Below, in pieces: positions 36,101 through 50,000 of a stretch of DNA of 64,000 nucleotides; within the stretch, counting starts at the first letter, position 1; each line of letters starts with the position of its first letter. A model generated the notes under the pieces. That model saw only the letters and a list, made by a program, of their open reading frames with translations. It did not search any database and had not been told where the DNA came from. The DNA comes from Thysanoteuthis rhombus (lineage: Eukaryota; Mollusca; Cephalopoda; Oegopsida; Thysanoteuthidae), in NCBI GenBank assembly GCA_963457665.1, contig OY735237.1, forward strand, positions 3,677,322-3,741,321, written 5' to 3'. Position numbers and translations under genes: made by a program.

Positions 36101-39100
36101 TTAATACCAAAGTAAAAATGAAATTCACAACCCTCTCTCCATTGATATTTTCTTCCAGACAGCAGGAAAGAGGCTAAGTTGTGATGTCATGACTGAACTT
36201 CCAAATTCCACCTGGGATCCAATTCACACTGAATTTGCACTAGAAGAATATTGCTCGTTACTTCTTTTGTTATCTTTTTTTGAAGCAGGGGGGGGGGGAA
36301 AGGGACTGCAATTTTGCAGTTTGTTAATATAAGACATCTACTTGATAAAGGAAAAAAATTTTTTTTAGATGACTTTCATCGATTTTCACACTTGCATTGG
36401 GAGGCAGATGAAAAAGCAAAGCAAGCCATCATCAGAGGTCATTTCTATTTTATTCCTCATTACAATCACAAATCCGATCATCACTGTTGCAAATATTACA
36501 GTTTTCCTCATGTTCAGAAGATCTCAGCATTGAAAAGCACAAATTATAGATTCTTATAATTTTGAAGAAACATTTTAAAGCTAAAATAAGTGGCCATTTT
36601 CTGGGTCATAACAATAAAACCAAATTTATTTAGCTAGCTACTACTACTACATGTTTTTATAACAAAAATCAAAATGTCAGAAAAGAGTGATTTTATTGAA
36701 ATTAACCTTTTGTAATTAGAATGATTATGGAAAGTTTTTGTGTGGAAGTTATTTCCGTAAATAATACTAACTCGGATCAATCTGTATTAAAATGTAACAC
36801 TTTATAGGAAAGTGCCTAATAGTTAAACGCTTTTATTCAAAAGTCTTGTTTTAAAACACAGGTATATCCAAGTTTATATTGTTTGTGGAAATAACTCTCA
36901 AATGAAAAGGAACCAGAAGTTCATCATGACGCCTGACTTTGCCACTATTAATTATTCAACATAATTCTCCCAAAACATGAAAGTATAATTATTTCATAAA
37001 AGATTTTTCAATTGAAATTTGTAATATGTGTCAAAATGAAATATATAATCAGAAGCAAAATAAATCAGATCTTAAGTTTGGGATACAGCCTAGATATAGA
37101 GATGTGATAATTTAGAGCTCTTTTTTCTGTTCTCATTTTCTGGGCTCTGTTGACAATTTGTAAACTAAGAGTGACAAAACCTTTTTAAGGAGTTCATTTT
37201 GAATAGCTATTTCCACAAAGCTAAAAGGGATGCAAAAGCATTATAGCTTTTTTCCTTTTAAAGATATTTCTTTGTGACTAAGACGTTTGAAATTGTTTAG
37301 AGTTTGCCTTGGGAAAAGTCAGACCTTAACTTGATGCTGTTTCAGACATGGTAGTATAAGTAAAGGATTAATACCAGTAATGAACTTGCCGAGAAACGTT
37401 ATAGTTTGTCGTGTAGCAGAAGAAAATTCAATGTCTGTATTATATAAACAAAGGCAAATTTAGGATTTTGTTGTTTTTCCAACTCCCTCAGATCAGCTGT
37501 CTAAAAAACTGATAAAACTCTACAATGTAATAAATATAAAGCATGCAACATTTGGCACAACAAGATATGCAACAAAGTGAATGAACATGCAATTTGATTT
37601 GAGAAAGAGTCATGAGGATAATTATATAGAAGCAACCGAATAAATTATCACCCATTACAGATGTTTTCTTTAGAGGTTTTGCTTCCTTTACTCAATAATA
37701 CACACACGGAGTTAAAAGAAATTGAAAATGAGAATCATGCAATCAAGTATATTTCAATCTGAAAAATAATGCAATGAAATATTGGAATTCTAAAGAAAAA
37801 GCTGCAAAAAGCTCACCATTCAAGCAGCTCTTTCTACACAGTCCATCAAAAAATTCAGTTGTTATTGAATTTACACCTAGTTTTACTTTAGGATTAGAAG
37901 AATTTTTCAGTGTAAAATAGAAACCAGATAATTTCACTGTGAATTCCTGAGACGAGGAACTAGCATCACTATATACTGATTTTTAAACTGGTGTCCTTAC
38001 TTTGGTTATTTTCGCCACTGTACCCTCCAGCTTCTTCCAGGTGATGGTCTTATCAGAAATTGTCAACCAAAAGTGTCAATTTTCAAGCTGGTCACACAGA
38101 CTGTTTGTCTGTCTTGTAAGTAAAGGCCACACCAATGGTTTCCTCATTATGTCGAGAAAAAAACTTTTTTTTTTCATTTCACCCTCCAAAAGGTCTTTAG
38201 TGGGGGTTCAATTCACAATGTAACTTTATACCAATTTTAAGAATTCAGACTAATCATCCCAAGCACAGCATGCTGCCAAAAGACATTGGTCAATTTGGTA
38301 GCATGCTCTCAAAATCTAGAACTGTAGTCTTCATTCAATCCATGAGGGTAGAACTGTTCCCATTTCACTGTCCGTACTAGGGAGTATCTCATATTAGTCA
38401 ATTCTACTTACTTATTTTGTCCATGCGATGCTGCATCTGCTTGTTTCACTGAATGAGAGTATATAGAGCGTATATAAGTGCTAAGCGTTGTAGTTTACCT
38501 GGTGGTCGTGAGTTCAATCCCTGGGTCAGGCAGTGGAATCCAGTGGAACGAGCTGAAGTGACATCACAAGGACAAATTAACAGAAGAATTAACTAATACA
38601 AGCTATCCCCTAGCATGGACAGTGGAATGAGAACAATCTACCCCCAGTGATGTGGAATGAATAAAAGGTTTATTTTGAAAAACTGAGAGCATTACTATAC
38701 ACGACAGGCAGCTGTCAGCCGGAGAGTACAACATCCAAAACATTGTGAATAAAACAACCAAGATGAAGACAAAAGTTTGAATAATTCTGTATATGATGAA
38801 AACAAGCCAATATGTCACTTGGAAATAAAGAGATATATGAATGCAAGAATTTTTGAGTCAAACTATCTTATGATGAGGATATCAGCAAGTCAAACAATTG
38901 TGAAGAGAAATTTCAAAAGGAAGTAAACCTTTTATAAGAAACCAAAGAAACTGGAGGGGGGGGGGTTTAGACAATTTTGAAAATTCAAATTTTGATTATT
39001 TTCAATCACATTTCATAGAAGATTTCCAGATCAAAACATTGTCCAACTAATTAACACAAAGAACAAGATAGACATTTTGTAAATAAAAGACAGGGGGGAG

Positions 39101-39408
39101 GGATTACACTGTAAAGAATTGTGGCTACAGGAATCCAAAGTAAATTAATAAGAGGAAACTCAAGTTTATATTTGATTGCAAATCAAAAAGAGAACTAATG
39201 CTGAACATATGAAAAATGACAGAGTTGATGCAATGTCAGTGATTCCCTTCCTGGTTTTTAAAGAGAGCTGAGTCATTGATGGCTAGGGATGGGGGTGGGT
39301 AGAGAGATGAAGAGGAGCAGGAAACAATGAGAAATGCTAATGGTGCTTCGATTCAAGTCTTCAGCTGATTTATTTTACTCTTAGGAGCAAAAATCAGCAT
39401 TGAAAGGA

Positions 39409-39465
<57 letters not shown>

Positions 39466-42400
39466 CATACATATATTAAATGATGGGGGGGGGGTAAAAA
39501 TATTGTTCCCAAGAAAACTTCAAATTCTTGTGTTCCAGCAGAGAAAAAAACAACAAAAAACAAACAAAACACTTTGTGCCTAATTTTTTTTTTTCACACA
39601 GTATATTTTAAAAAAGGAATTATATATATATATATATATTTAGTTTACAGAGGATTTGTTAACTAATATTGAATAGAAACCCTTTTTAATGCATCAAAGT
39701 AAACAGTGCTAAAAATCAATAATACATAAAATCTAAAAGATTAAAAAAGTGCCAAGTTATAAGATTATATAAAGAATAGGACATGCAAGTGTTTTGTTTT
39801 AAATATTAGAAGGAAGCAAAGAGCTCAACTATTTTGAAATTTGAAGACGGGAATTGTTGAATGAGGAGTGGATGGATTCAATTATAAGTATAGGAAATAG
39901 CAATCCAAAGTGTATCCCCTTTCCCAAACTATTTTTATAAGATGAGTAAGGAATCTGAAAAAATTCACTGATATATTCAAATTTCTATCAGATGATTTTT
40001 TCTTTTCAAGAATAAAAAGAAAAAAAAACCCCAAAAAACCCTGAATTCATGAGGTAGAGTCCATTGTTTCAGATGGTGGGCAAGAAATACTTTTATTAGC
40101 AAATTTGTTATGCTCAAGTTGAAGAGTCCATTATTATAAAGAGATGAAACAGGAAAAGTAACACTTCATTATACAGATAGAGAATATAGTAAGTTTACTA
40201 ATTCTAATCAACTTACCTCCCTTGAAATTTATACAAAGGGCTCATTTCATGCAGAATCAACAAGTTTACAAGGCAAAATAGGACAAAGCTAATATATTCC
40301 CTTTCATTACAACTAACCTAGTAAATGTTTATTCTAAGAATAAATTTGCTTGAGTTAGTGATGGTGACAGATCAATGAGTTTGACAGATAGAAACAATGT
40401 TTGGAAAGTTCTAACCTGGTGTCAGAAAATCTTTTTATGGTAAGAAGAACAGTATAACAGATTCAAGCTTTATATGTTACAGTAAGTTTGGGAAATCAGT
40501 AACTTCATGAAATCCCCAGTTTCTTGATCCATGTGGTAATGGTTAACAAGCTTACTACCATAATGATTTCAATCCTCACTGGGAGCCCCACTGTGGACTT
40601 GTATCAGACTAAGCCCTTCTCAGTAAATATAAAGTAAATTCTGCTTCATTATTTACAGCAGCAATTCCCAAAGCGTGTACCATGTTGCTTAGAGATATTG
40701 AAAATATCTATAATAATAGTAGGTTAATGACAAAAATAAAGTTTATTTGAATTGAGGACTTTACAAGTCATAATCCTCTTCCTCATAAAAATGGTAAGTT
40801 TTTTGGGCGTTTTTTTTATTTATTGACCATGAGAAGCATTGTGGAAGTGATGATACAAAACAAACCTGGGGTGGAGACACTTGAATTTTAATGCAGTGTT
40901 TAGCATTCACTGACTTGAGGCACTGTAAAAATTGCTTTTTGCACAATTTTGCAGGGATTCAAAAAAGTTTACAAATCACTAATGCTCGATATAAGACCAT
41001 AGTCAGAGGACACCCACTGAGGATGAAGCTCATCACAGCAGTAATGGTCAGTATCACAAACTTGTTAACCATTACTACACTGATTGAGGAAGTAAAGGTT
41101 TCAGAAGAAATTATTGAAATATTCAGGGATTTCAGGAAATCATTAGTTTCAGTCAGAGATATACAAATAACAATGAAAATCCGAATATACATTTCCTAAC
41201 ATGGAACTGAAATGAAAATAGTTGAAATTCCATCAATAATCGTTGAAGCAAATATTTTACAAATTGCATTTGTTTCGTCCTAGTGGGTTTCATGAAACAA
41301 ATGTAAAACATTCCAAGAGAAAGCAAATCTGTATACGCACACGGACAATTATAATTATTATTATCATTGTTAACAATAATAATAATAAAAAACTATTCCT
41401 GTGAAAAGAAGGTATAGCTAATCTTTATCATCACCACCAGAAAACAACCCAAACTCATTTGTTCTTTCTCTGCAACCACCGGATCTTCTTCACACCACCC
41501 ACCAAAAAATTATCCAAGCTGCTGCTGTTGCTGTCATTTGCATATATATTCATCTGCATATTTCGGACCTGTTGCAGCAATGCAACAACAGGCTATGTTG
41601 TTACATAAGCTCACATATACATAAATCTTAGCTGTACATGATGTATGTATAGGTTCACATATGCACCAATCTATTTGCTGTTTACTTAGACAAACATTTC
41701 AAATGGATAGAAAAAGAAGACATTTACCAGGTGGTGGTGGTGGTCGGACACCAGGTGGCGGTGCAGGCTGTGGGGGTGGTGGTGGTCCAGTAGGGTAAGA
41801 GGCTAAAATTGAAACAGAAAATTATAGAAGTAAGAAAGAAAAGAGGAGCATTCGGAAGAAATGGGACCTTTGTATTTTTTAAATGAATTTAGACCAAAGA
41901 TTTTTAAATGCAAGTTTAGGTGTGCAGGGGAAAAGAGAAAACTTGTGATGCTACTACTAATAATGATGATGATAGAGATGAAATACTGAATATGGAAAAA
42001 ATGAAATTTTTTATACAGTCAAGTTGAGACAGTAAGAAGTTCAGCTTCAATAACTCATACAACAGACTTGTTGCGCAAGGCAGGCATTCTCAATATGAGC
42101 CTTGGCACATATGGACAGGACCAAGACAGAAATAATAATGAATAAATTCCAACCGTTTGTGCTGTATTCCCCTCTGACAGAGGGCCCTGGAATAAGTGAA
42201 GTGCTCTTGAGGGGTAAAAGGTAAAGTATCTGTCTCTAGAGAGACAACTCCCAATGGAGTATATACAGTTGGTGACTAAGTCCTGATTTCTGTCACATGC
42301 ATGCTTAGTGATTCTTGCAAGACTCAGGTCGAAATCAGGACTTTATTCCAACAACATTTTGTGACCACCCCTTTGGCAGGATGAAAGTCCATCGGAAGAA

Positions 42401-45400
42401 TACATCCACCTGAATCGCACAGAATAGAGTATATCTCCCCAAATTACTTGTTTTCCACACTCTTTGACCTCTTGTATGTGAAGCAGACATGCTAACCATT
42501 ACACTATACAAGTGGGACTTGGTGAGAGATGATGAATAAAAGATTGAAAATATCTGGAACAAGATAAATGCAGCAATCTTTTCTTCACAGCTTTCCCAAA
42601 CAATATACTTGACTATAATATGCAAGCAATCCAGTCATTTTGTCTCACATATTCTTCATTATGAGGGCTATCTTTTAATGCTCTTTTTGAATAACCCCAG
42701 CACAAGTTCTTAATGCAAAAAAGTATAGTTGAAACTTCCCCATATTTAGCCAGAAATTAAGTGAGTGTGCCTTTTACACACGTCTGTGGACTGTAGCAAA
42801 GCAAATTTGATGAATAATCATTTCTATTCTGAGGCCAAAAAGTTGGGTCAGTTTATAAAGCAAAAATAAAAGACAATTTTTTCAATTTTTTTTTTACACT
42901 AACTTTACCAAACAATATATTTTCTGTTTTGCTCTATCATCTCCAATCATCTGTCAGGCAACTTCATAATTCCATCTTCCCACAACTTATCTTTTTCAGC
43001 AAAGAACTGCTCTAGGTGCCTTTAGTGGTCTTCTAGGAAATTGAAGTTTTTCCCAAAAAGAGATTTCTGGTGAATACAGCAGACGACCGAAAACTTCCCA
43101 GCCAAGCTACAACTTATTTTGCTGAGTTATTAAAGAAAGAGGTGGTCTAGCTGTATTCTGATAGAATGTTAACCTCTTTCTCTTAACTAATTCTGCATAC
43201 TTCTAATTGATCGCTGCCTTCAATTGGTCTAATTGGGAGCAATAATTGTTCATATGAATCGTATGATTCTCCAGAAACAGGACTCCTTTCAAATTCTTCC
43301 AGATATACAGCATCACTTCCTTTGGAAAAAGACTGGCCTTTGGATATAGTTAGTGATGGATCATTGTACCAGACCCACTATCTCTTGCAAGTAGTTACCA
43401 CCTTTTATTATCATCATTTTAATTCTATCTAAATAGTGAATTGCACATAGAAATACTGCCACACACTTAAGTGAATACCAGAAGCAAGCTGGTGCAAATG
43501 ATTTTCAATATTTGATTTTGGATTTAGATGTTTCCAGTATGTTGGCTATGATCGCTATCAACCTCAGCAGGTCCGCTTAATTGACTTTCTTCCACCAAGA
43601 AATATCCAATATCAACCTTGAAAAACCACCTTTGATCATTCGTATAATCTTTTACATAAAATGCACAAATCTATTTTTTTTTGCGTTTGAGTAGCATTTT
43701 TACTTTTCTAAAAAGAATATGCCATCTGCAACCATAAAATCAACAAACAGAAATACTTCAATTTTGACAATTTCTCCCAAATATATGCAATGACAGCTGT
43801 CACAATGCCATCAAAAGAGATCTCTTTGAACGGGAGCTGAAACTAAATAGTCCTAATGCCATCTAGAGACAATAGCAGAATTAATATTTTGGCCGACCCA
43901 ATCATTCAATGATTGTTCCAATCTGAACTTTAGCCAATAGATTAAGATGATCTTTCAAGGAAGTGAGAGGCTATGCTTCTGACATGACCTGCCAGTCACA
44001 TCCGTATAACAAGGATCATCATGGGTGTATATTGGCAACATCAAACACCAACCCCCATTAACAGCAAATGATGGGTATGGAAGTGTAACATGTCAGGATT
44101 TCAAGATAAATACGAATATTCTGTAATTTGTTTCCTCATGGATTTCCTCATGGCAATTATTCATACATGTACTTTTCACTTCAGAGACTATTTGCTAAAA
44201 AAAGACATTAATAGTAAGGACAAGATATAAACTTGAAATCAAAATTTTATCCTATCACAAAACTACTTCTCCAATCTGGTCGTTATGAAAAAAAAAAAAA
44301 AGCTGTTGAATCAGACAAAATTAAGAGGCAAATGCACACTGTGGGTCTTGCCAGATGAATTCATAAATACTGAACACAATGGTTTTTGTCTTCTAAATTA
44401 TTTACACATTTTTCTCTAATAACTCTGATATTGATGTCTATATCATTATTCCCAAATATTTGAAATATATCCCCATTAATCCAAAGTGTTGCAAAGATAA
44501 AAATTTGACATTAAAATAATCTTCAACAAGTGAGTGAAGAGGAAATGATGGTGTGTCTTTGAGAAAGGATCAAGATAAAAAGGCAGCTAAACAAGCAGTG
44601 CATAAAAATATATTGAAGAGTACAGATCAATACAACTCAGTATACACTGCTGCAATGAGAGAGGGTGAGAAGTGAGAGAGAGAGTGTATGTGTGTGAGAA
44701 ATAGAGCAAGGGAACAATAAATAGTATCTTACAAGAGAGAGTATTCATGTCATCAGTTGATAGATAATAGCCACAATGTGCAAATGAATAAATCAATACA
44801 AATGACAAACACAATTTAAATACAAACTAAGCAAATGAATCAAAAAGCACATACATCTCACAATCATTCTCTCAAAGCAGGAAAATGATTAAATTCAGAG
44901 GTGATAAAAAAAAAAGAGACAAGAAAAAAAGAAGTCAATTTTTGAGAGGAAAGGTGTCAAGACAGAAGAATTGTTCAATCTGATAAAAGGGTCAGGAGCT
45001 TATGATTTTGATAAAATTTGGAAAGTCACATTAATATTTCTACATAAGAGGAAGATATAATTTTTTGAAATCGACACACTGTTGAATTGTCATTTGAATG
45101 GAAGAAAATGTTCTTTTTCATAAAGTATCATTAGAGAAATTTACTTGACACACTTTTTCCCAAATAAAGGACAAACAGAGTCAATGTTTGAATTTAAATA
45201 GCATTTTCCTTGTGTTTTGGATATGATAAATCTTTCTCAAGAAAAAGATTATTTAAGCAGTGCTGGAAGCCATGGTCCCCTTTGCAAAGCAGATATGAGA
45301 AGAGAAAGAGATGAGAAGAGAAAGAGATGAGAAGAGAAAGAGATGAGTAAAGCAAGAAGAGCAATAGGTATGGATTCCTTCCTTAACTAATCAACTTGTA

Positions 45401-45942
45401 AAACCAGCCAACCAGCCACACTTGCACTGTTACCAAACATAACCATTGGAGTCTATACAGAAAGCAAATAGCCATGAAGCTCAATTTCAACTTACAACAT
45501 CTATGATGCATGCACTTATAGAAGCAAAATATTCCTAAAATGCTATATCATGTTCAATTAGATTGTTTCATTTCATACCTTAAAATACTACTACTAGGGT
45601 CTTTAAAACATTTAAGTTACTAGAGTGAGTTGACTACTTTCGTTTATTGCAACTAAAAAAGGTTAAATGATTATACAATAAAGCCTGAGATGATACCAGA
45701 GATCCAAAAACCCCAAAATTGATTACTTTGAAAATTTATCAAGGAAAAGAAAAAAAAGGAAAAACAAAACAAAGGTGTTAAATATTGACAATATCAGTTA
45801 TTTTTGAAGATTGATTAGAATCATATTAATCAGCAAAGGAAAACTATGTTATGAAGCAATTCCTTCTATCAAGGGAAAAAAATCACTTAAAAGATGGCAC
45901 CAAGAAGAATACATTGTTTCTAAAATTGAAATTCAGCTCTTT

Positions 45943-46013
<71 letters not shown>

Positions 46014-46178
46014 CATACCACCTAATTTGGCCCTACTTTATATTTCAGTATAGAGTAAGAGTAAAATACCGGACTCCTCATCTTGAGTGGAGGTTTCAAT
46101 CCCGCCTGGCGGGCCTGGAGTGGATATTGAGTCAATACCCACATTGAAGAATCATAATAAGACGAAACAGCTGTCTGT

Positions 46179-46234
<56 letters not shown>

Positions 46235-46525
46235 ATATATATATATATATCAATCAAATAACATCTATTCAAAACTCAAAGATTCAATTTTAGAATTTGA
46301 AATTTTTTTCCCAAAATTCTTATTGAACATAACATTAAACCTTCATCATAATTATGTTTCTTTCAAACCATTATATTTTTCAAGATAAACCTATCACCAA
46401 CTTCCACATACCAACCCCTGGCAGGATATATATAAAGATGAGTACGCCCCAAGAGTAGTATTACCTGATATTTATATGGAAGCATGTAACAATGGAGTTT
46501 CAATTTCTGAGTTACAATGTGTGTG

Positions 46526-46570
<45 letters not shown>

Positions 46571-47033
46571 TGTTGGACCAAATATGTCCATTTCCTTTCT
46601 ATGAAATCATTAGCCAATTGAAGTCCTTTCTCATCTGCTTCAGTGACATCTGCAATTGTATTGATATTAGCCATGTCTTTAAGACTGACTTTTCAATTTC
46701 ATCTTGCATCTGGTAGTCTTGTACTGCATTCAGTCTCACAGGCACCCATCAGTCAGCCTTTTGCTCTATTTATCATCATTTCTCCTTACTCAGTGTCCAG
46801 TTCATCCCTATTTGTACTGTTTTCGTATAATACACAACATCCTAGTCCTCACTTGGATTGATTTTGCTCTCTATCTTTTAGTGTTAGCCCTTGTATTGCT
46901 CCTTCAAAGGCTCTCTGTGTGGGTACTGGAATCATGTTTTCATTGTATAATATACACTTTGAGCATAATGGAATGGCGAGAAGAAAAAAAAAAAAAATTG
47001 TGTATAATTGATAATTAATACTTGTCTGGTGGC

Positions 47034-47099
<66 letters not shown>

Positions 47100-50000
47100 T
47101 GCATGCATGCATGCATTTTACGCCACCAGACAAATGTTAATTATCAATCAACAAAAATGAGTGTCAATGAGACCTTATTAAATCTACAACTTCTTTTTTT
47201 TTCATTCCCAATGCATTTGAAGCGAAGCATTTTTTTTTTGAAGAATAAAAACAAAATGCTATCAAGGATATAAAAAAAGTTAATGGAGAAAAAAAAAGAA
47301 AAAAAAGAAGTCCACTTTTCCACCATGTTTAAAATTCTTTTCAAAATAATCTCGAGAAACAACAAAAAAATCACAAAGTCGAATGAAAAAGATTTTGGAG
47401 CAGGAAAAATTGAAGAGGAAAGTTCAAAGAGAAATAAAACTAACTATCTCAAGCCCTCCTTCAGAATTATTTCAAGAAGCTTTTCATCTTTGTAAATAAA
47501 ACAAGCAATTGTAGAAACTCACTGCCGTGTTATCTTTTTTTGCTCACTCATTTTGTTTTAATCTCCAGTGCAATATTTGAAAACCTTAGGTTTGTTGAAT
47601 TTCCACTTAGTTTAAAAAGTAAATAGATCCACTTTGCCAAGCTGCCTCCTCCTCCTCATTCAACAATATTTTTCTTTTCAAAATTAAAAGAGAAAGATAA
47701 ACTTCGAGCAATAAACAAACATAATGACATTTGGTTCAAGACCCTTGCAGTTATAAGACAACTGCTAAAATAAAAAGCAAAACTTCATTCTCTGAAAGTC
47801 TTGTCAACTTTCAACAAGAAACATTTCTCCAAATTCACTGCCTAAAAACCAATTAGGGGAAAAAGAAGTCATGATAGAACAAAGCCAAATAAGAGAAAAA
47901 CTGAAAATCAAGAACAAGGGAACACTTCTAAACAGCTGACATTGCATCGACTTTAGAAACTACAGACAGGAAAAAAAAAAAAAAATCTTTTTAAAAAAAT
48001 AACAATGATGCATGTAGGTTAATCATTACTAATAGAAAATGAAGAAAAGAAAAAAGAAAAGTAAAAAACAAAAAAACAAAAACAAGAGTAAGGAAGTCCA
48101 AAACCTCCACCCAAGCAAGAAAACAAAAAATCTAAACAACCAGGCAAAAAAATACTTTTCATAATTTTTGTCTTCAACAAACAAGGAGATTAAAAAAAAA
48201 AAAAAAAAAAATTTAACAGTAACGGAATAAAAAAAAACAAAAAAAAACAAATAAACCAAAAACAAAAAACTTACTCCCAGGAGGATGTGGCTGTCCCAAT
48301 GCAGAGGAATTAGCTAAAAAGTAAAATTGGGCCAGATATTAGATGGTAAACATCTAGACCATTCACTTTATACAATAATCTATTTGGGAGGAAATTCTTT
48401 TTATTTTCACACACACACATGCTCACACAATGGCAAAACTGGAATATTTCTAAAAATTAATCTTCAAGTTCTAACTTGAAAAGTCTACCTTTTTGAAATA
48501 AGCATCACCAAGAAGAACCTTATATGGCACTCATCATAACATCCCAGCTTTTATATTGAAATGTTCTAAGTAACTTATCATTGGAATTGTATCTTATCAA
48601 GGTTACATCATAGCTAAATATTCTTATTTGAATCCGCTTCCCTAGGGAGGCGTTTTTTCCTGAAGTTCTATCAGTGATCTATTACTATCTATCATAAGAA
48701 AATTCTACCATAAAGCAAGTGTCTCCAAAATTTTAGGAATGCATTGTGTTTTCTGATCAATAAATTTTCATCATTCCTGATTTTACCCACTTTGTTCAAG
48801 GGTCCTTTTTGAATGGTAGAGATACAAAAAAGTCACAAAACATTCATTAACCTCTCAAAGCAAAAATTGGTTGATTACCACAGAAATTGTTTATATTCAA
48901 ATCCTGGATCGCTGAGGAAATGAATGGAGGGTTATCATTCTGCATTCCAGTCAGGAAAAAATCATTTTTCATACTAACAATGAAAATCAACGGAAAATAT
49001 TCTAAAAACATAACCAGTTTCAAATGAGGTTTCTAAGAGTCAAGTACTTATTTGGATCAGAAGGAAGAGAAAGACTGAAATTGACTATTAAGAAAAATTA
49101 TTCAGTGATGATTATCATCTAGTTATATAGGAAGCAGCAGATGTTGATTGTCAAAGGAACCAAAGTTTCACAGGCAGGAGCATGCACACACACACACACA
49201 CACGCGCAAGAGAGAGCTATCAATTTAGTGCAGAAAAGCAAAATGAAAAATAATAAAAGCCAAGTTCTTAATGCCAGATTGAAAATGACCGGATCAAAGT
49301 TAAAATGCTTTATGTTATTTTGCATTAATTTCATTTTCTAAAACTTGGTCAGAATCCAGGAGAAAGTGAATGAAGACCAAAAAAAAAAAAAAAAAAAAAA
49401 AGGTGCTCAATATCATGGGCAAAGTTTACAAGACAGAAATATATACTGAGTGAGAGAGAAATTCACACAGAACACATTGAAATTTTGTTTATTAGAAGAC
49501 TTTTTGTGTGAGTAGGGGGGAGTGAGCGTGCACTGAATTTTTGCTCAAAACCAAAACAAACTCATTTTAATAATCCATACATTCCCATATATAAGGTTGC
49601 TATGTTTCAGCATTGAATAATAAAAAGGAAAAAAACAGTCAGCTGAGCTAATTATACTATGTGTGGAAGAGAGTATGGAGAGTTTGTAGTGCAATGGAAA
49701 GCATGATAGTCTTGTAAGGAAATTATTCCTTGCTGAGAGATTTGTGAATTTCAACTTGGCTGGGTGAAAATAGATTTTAAAAAGATCGAGCGTTCAAATT
49801 CCATAATTTCATCCACACAAATTTTGGGCAATGCAAACAGCAACATTCAATTTTAAAAGGTTTTGTGTGTTAGTAAATTTCATGAGACCCAACATGAAAT
49901 GTTTATTTAGAATGAACAAACAGTAGTAAATCAGTGAATATATTTATCACATTACCTGAGCCAGGAAAGGGGACCATGGGATTCCAGCTAGGATGGGGTC

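Larger units (their letters stand above)
35673..41727 (-). other. CPSF6 intron, 6055 bp
   Basis: Holds (TA)n at 39411..39460, poly-G/C runs, and tRNA-like remnants near 38480 and 40535. Other open frames (for example 36314..36559, 40891..41199) match nothing and have opposite-strand shadows. Confidence 0.88.
41803..48274 (-). other. Largest CPSF6 intron, 6472 bp
   Basis: Holds four long (TA)n tracts, the foldback element at 47008..47147, a 16-bp tandem repeat, a decayed mariner and a tRNA-Val-like SINE. Other open frames here are translated (TA)n (runs of IYIYIY) or chance. Confidence 0.9.

Noticed and set aside
40761..41199. Acidic YEEEDYDL frame and 102-codon plus-strand frame in an intron
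   Set aside because: I considered the acidic frame as a displaced CPSF6 N-terminus, but it lies downstream of the RRM exons, is very short and has no suitable splice borders; the other frame has an opposite-strand twin.
42460..42520. Working tRNA-Val gene
   Set aside because: No acceptor stem pairing and a decayed T arm; SINE head is the better reading.
42335..42625. 96-codon minus-strand frame
   Set aside because: Runs through the tRNA-Val-like SINE, so it is not a host protein.
45811..46716. Frames with long Ile-Tyr runs
   Set aside because: Translated (TA)n microsatellites, not proteins.
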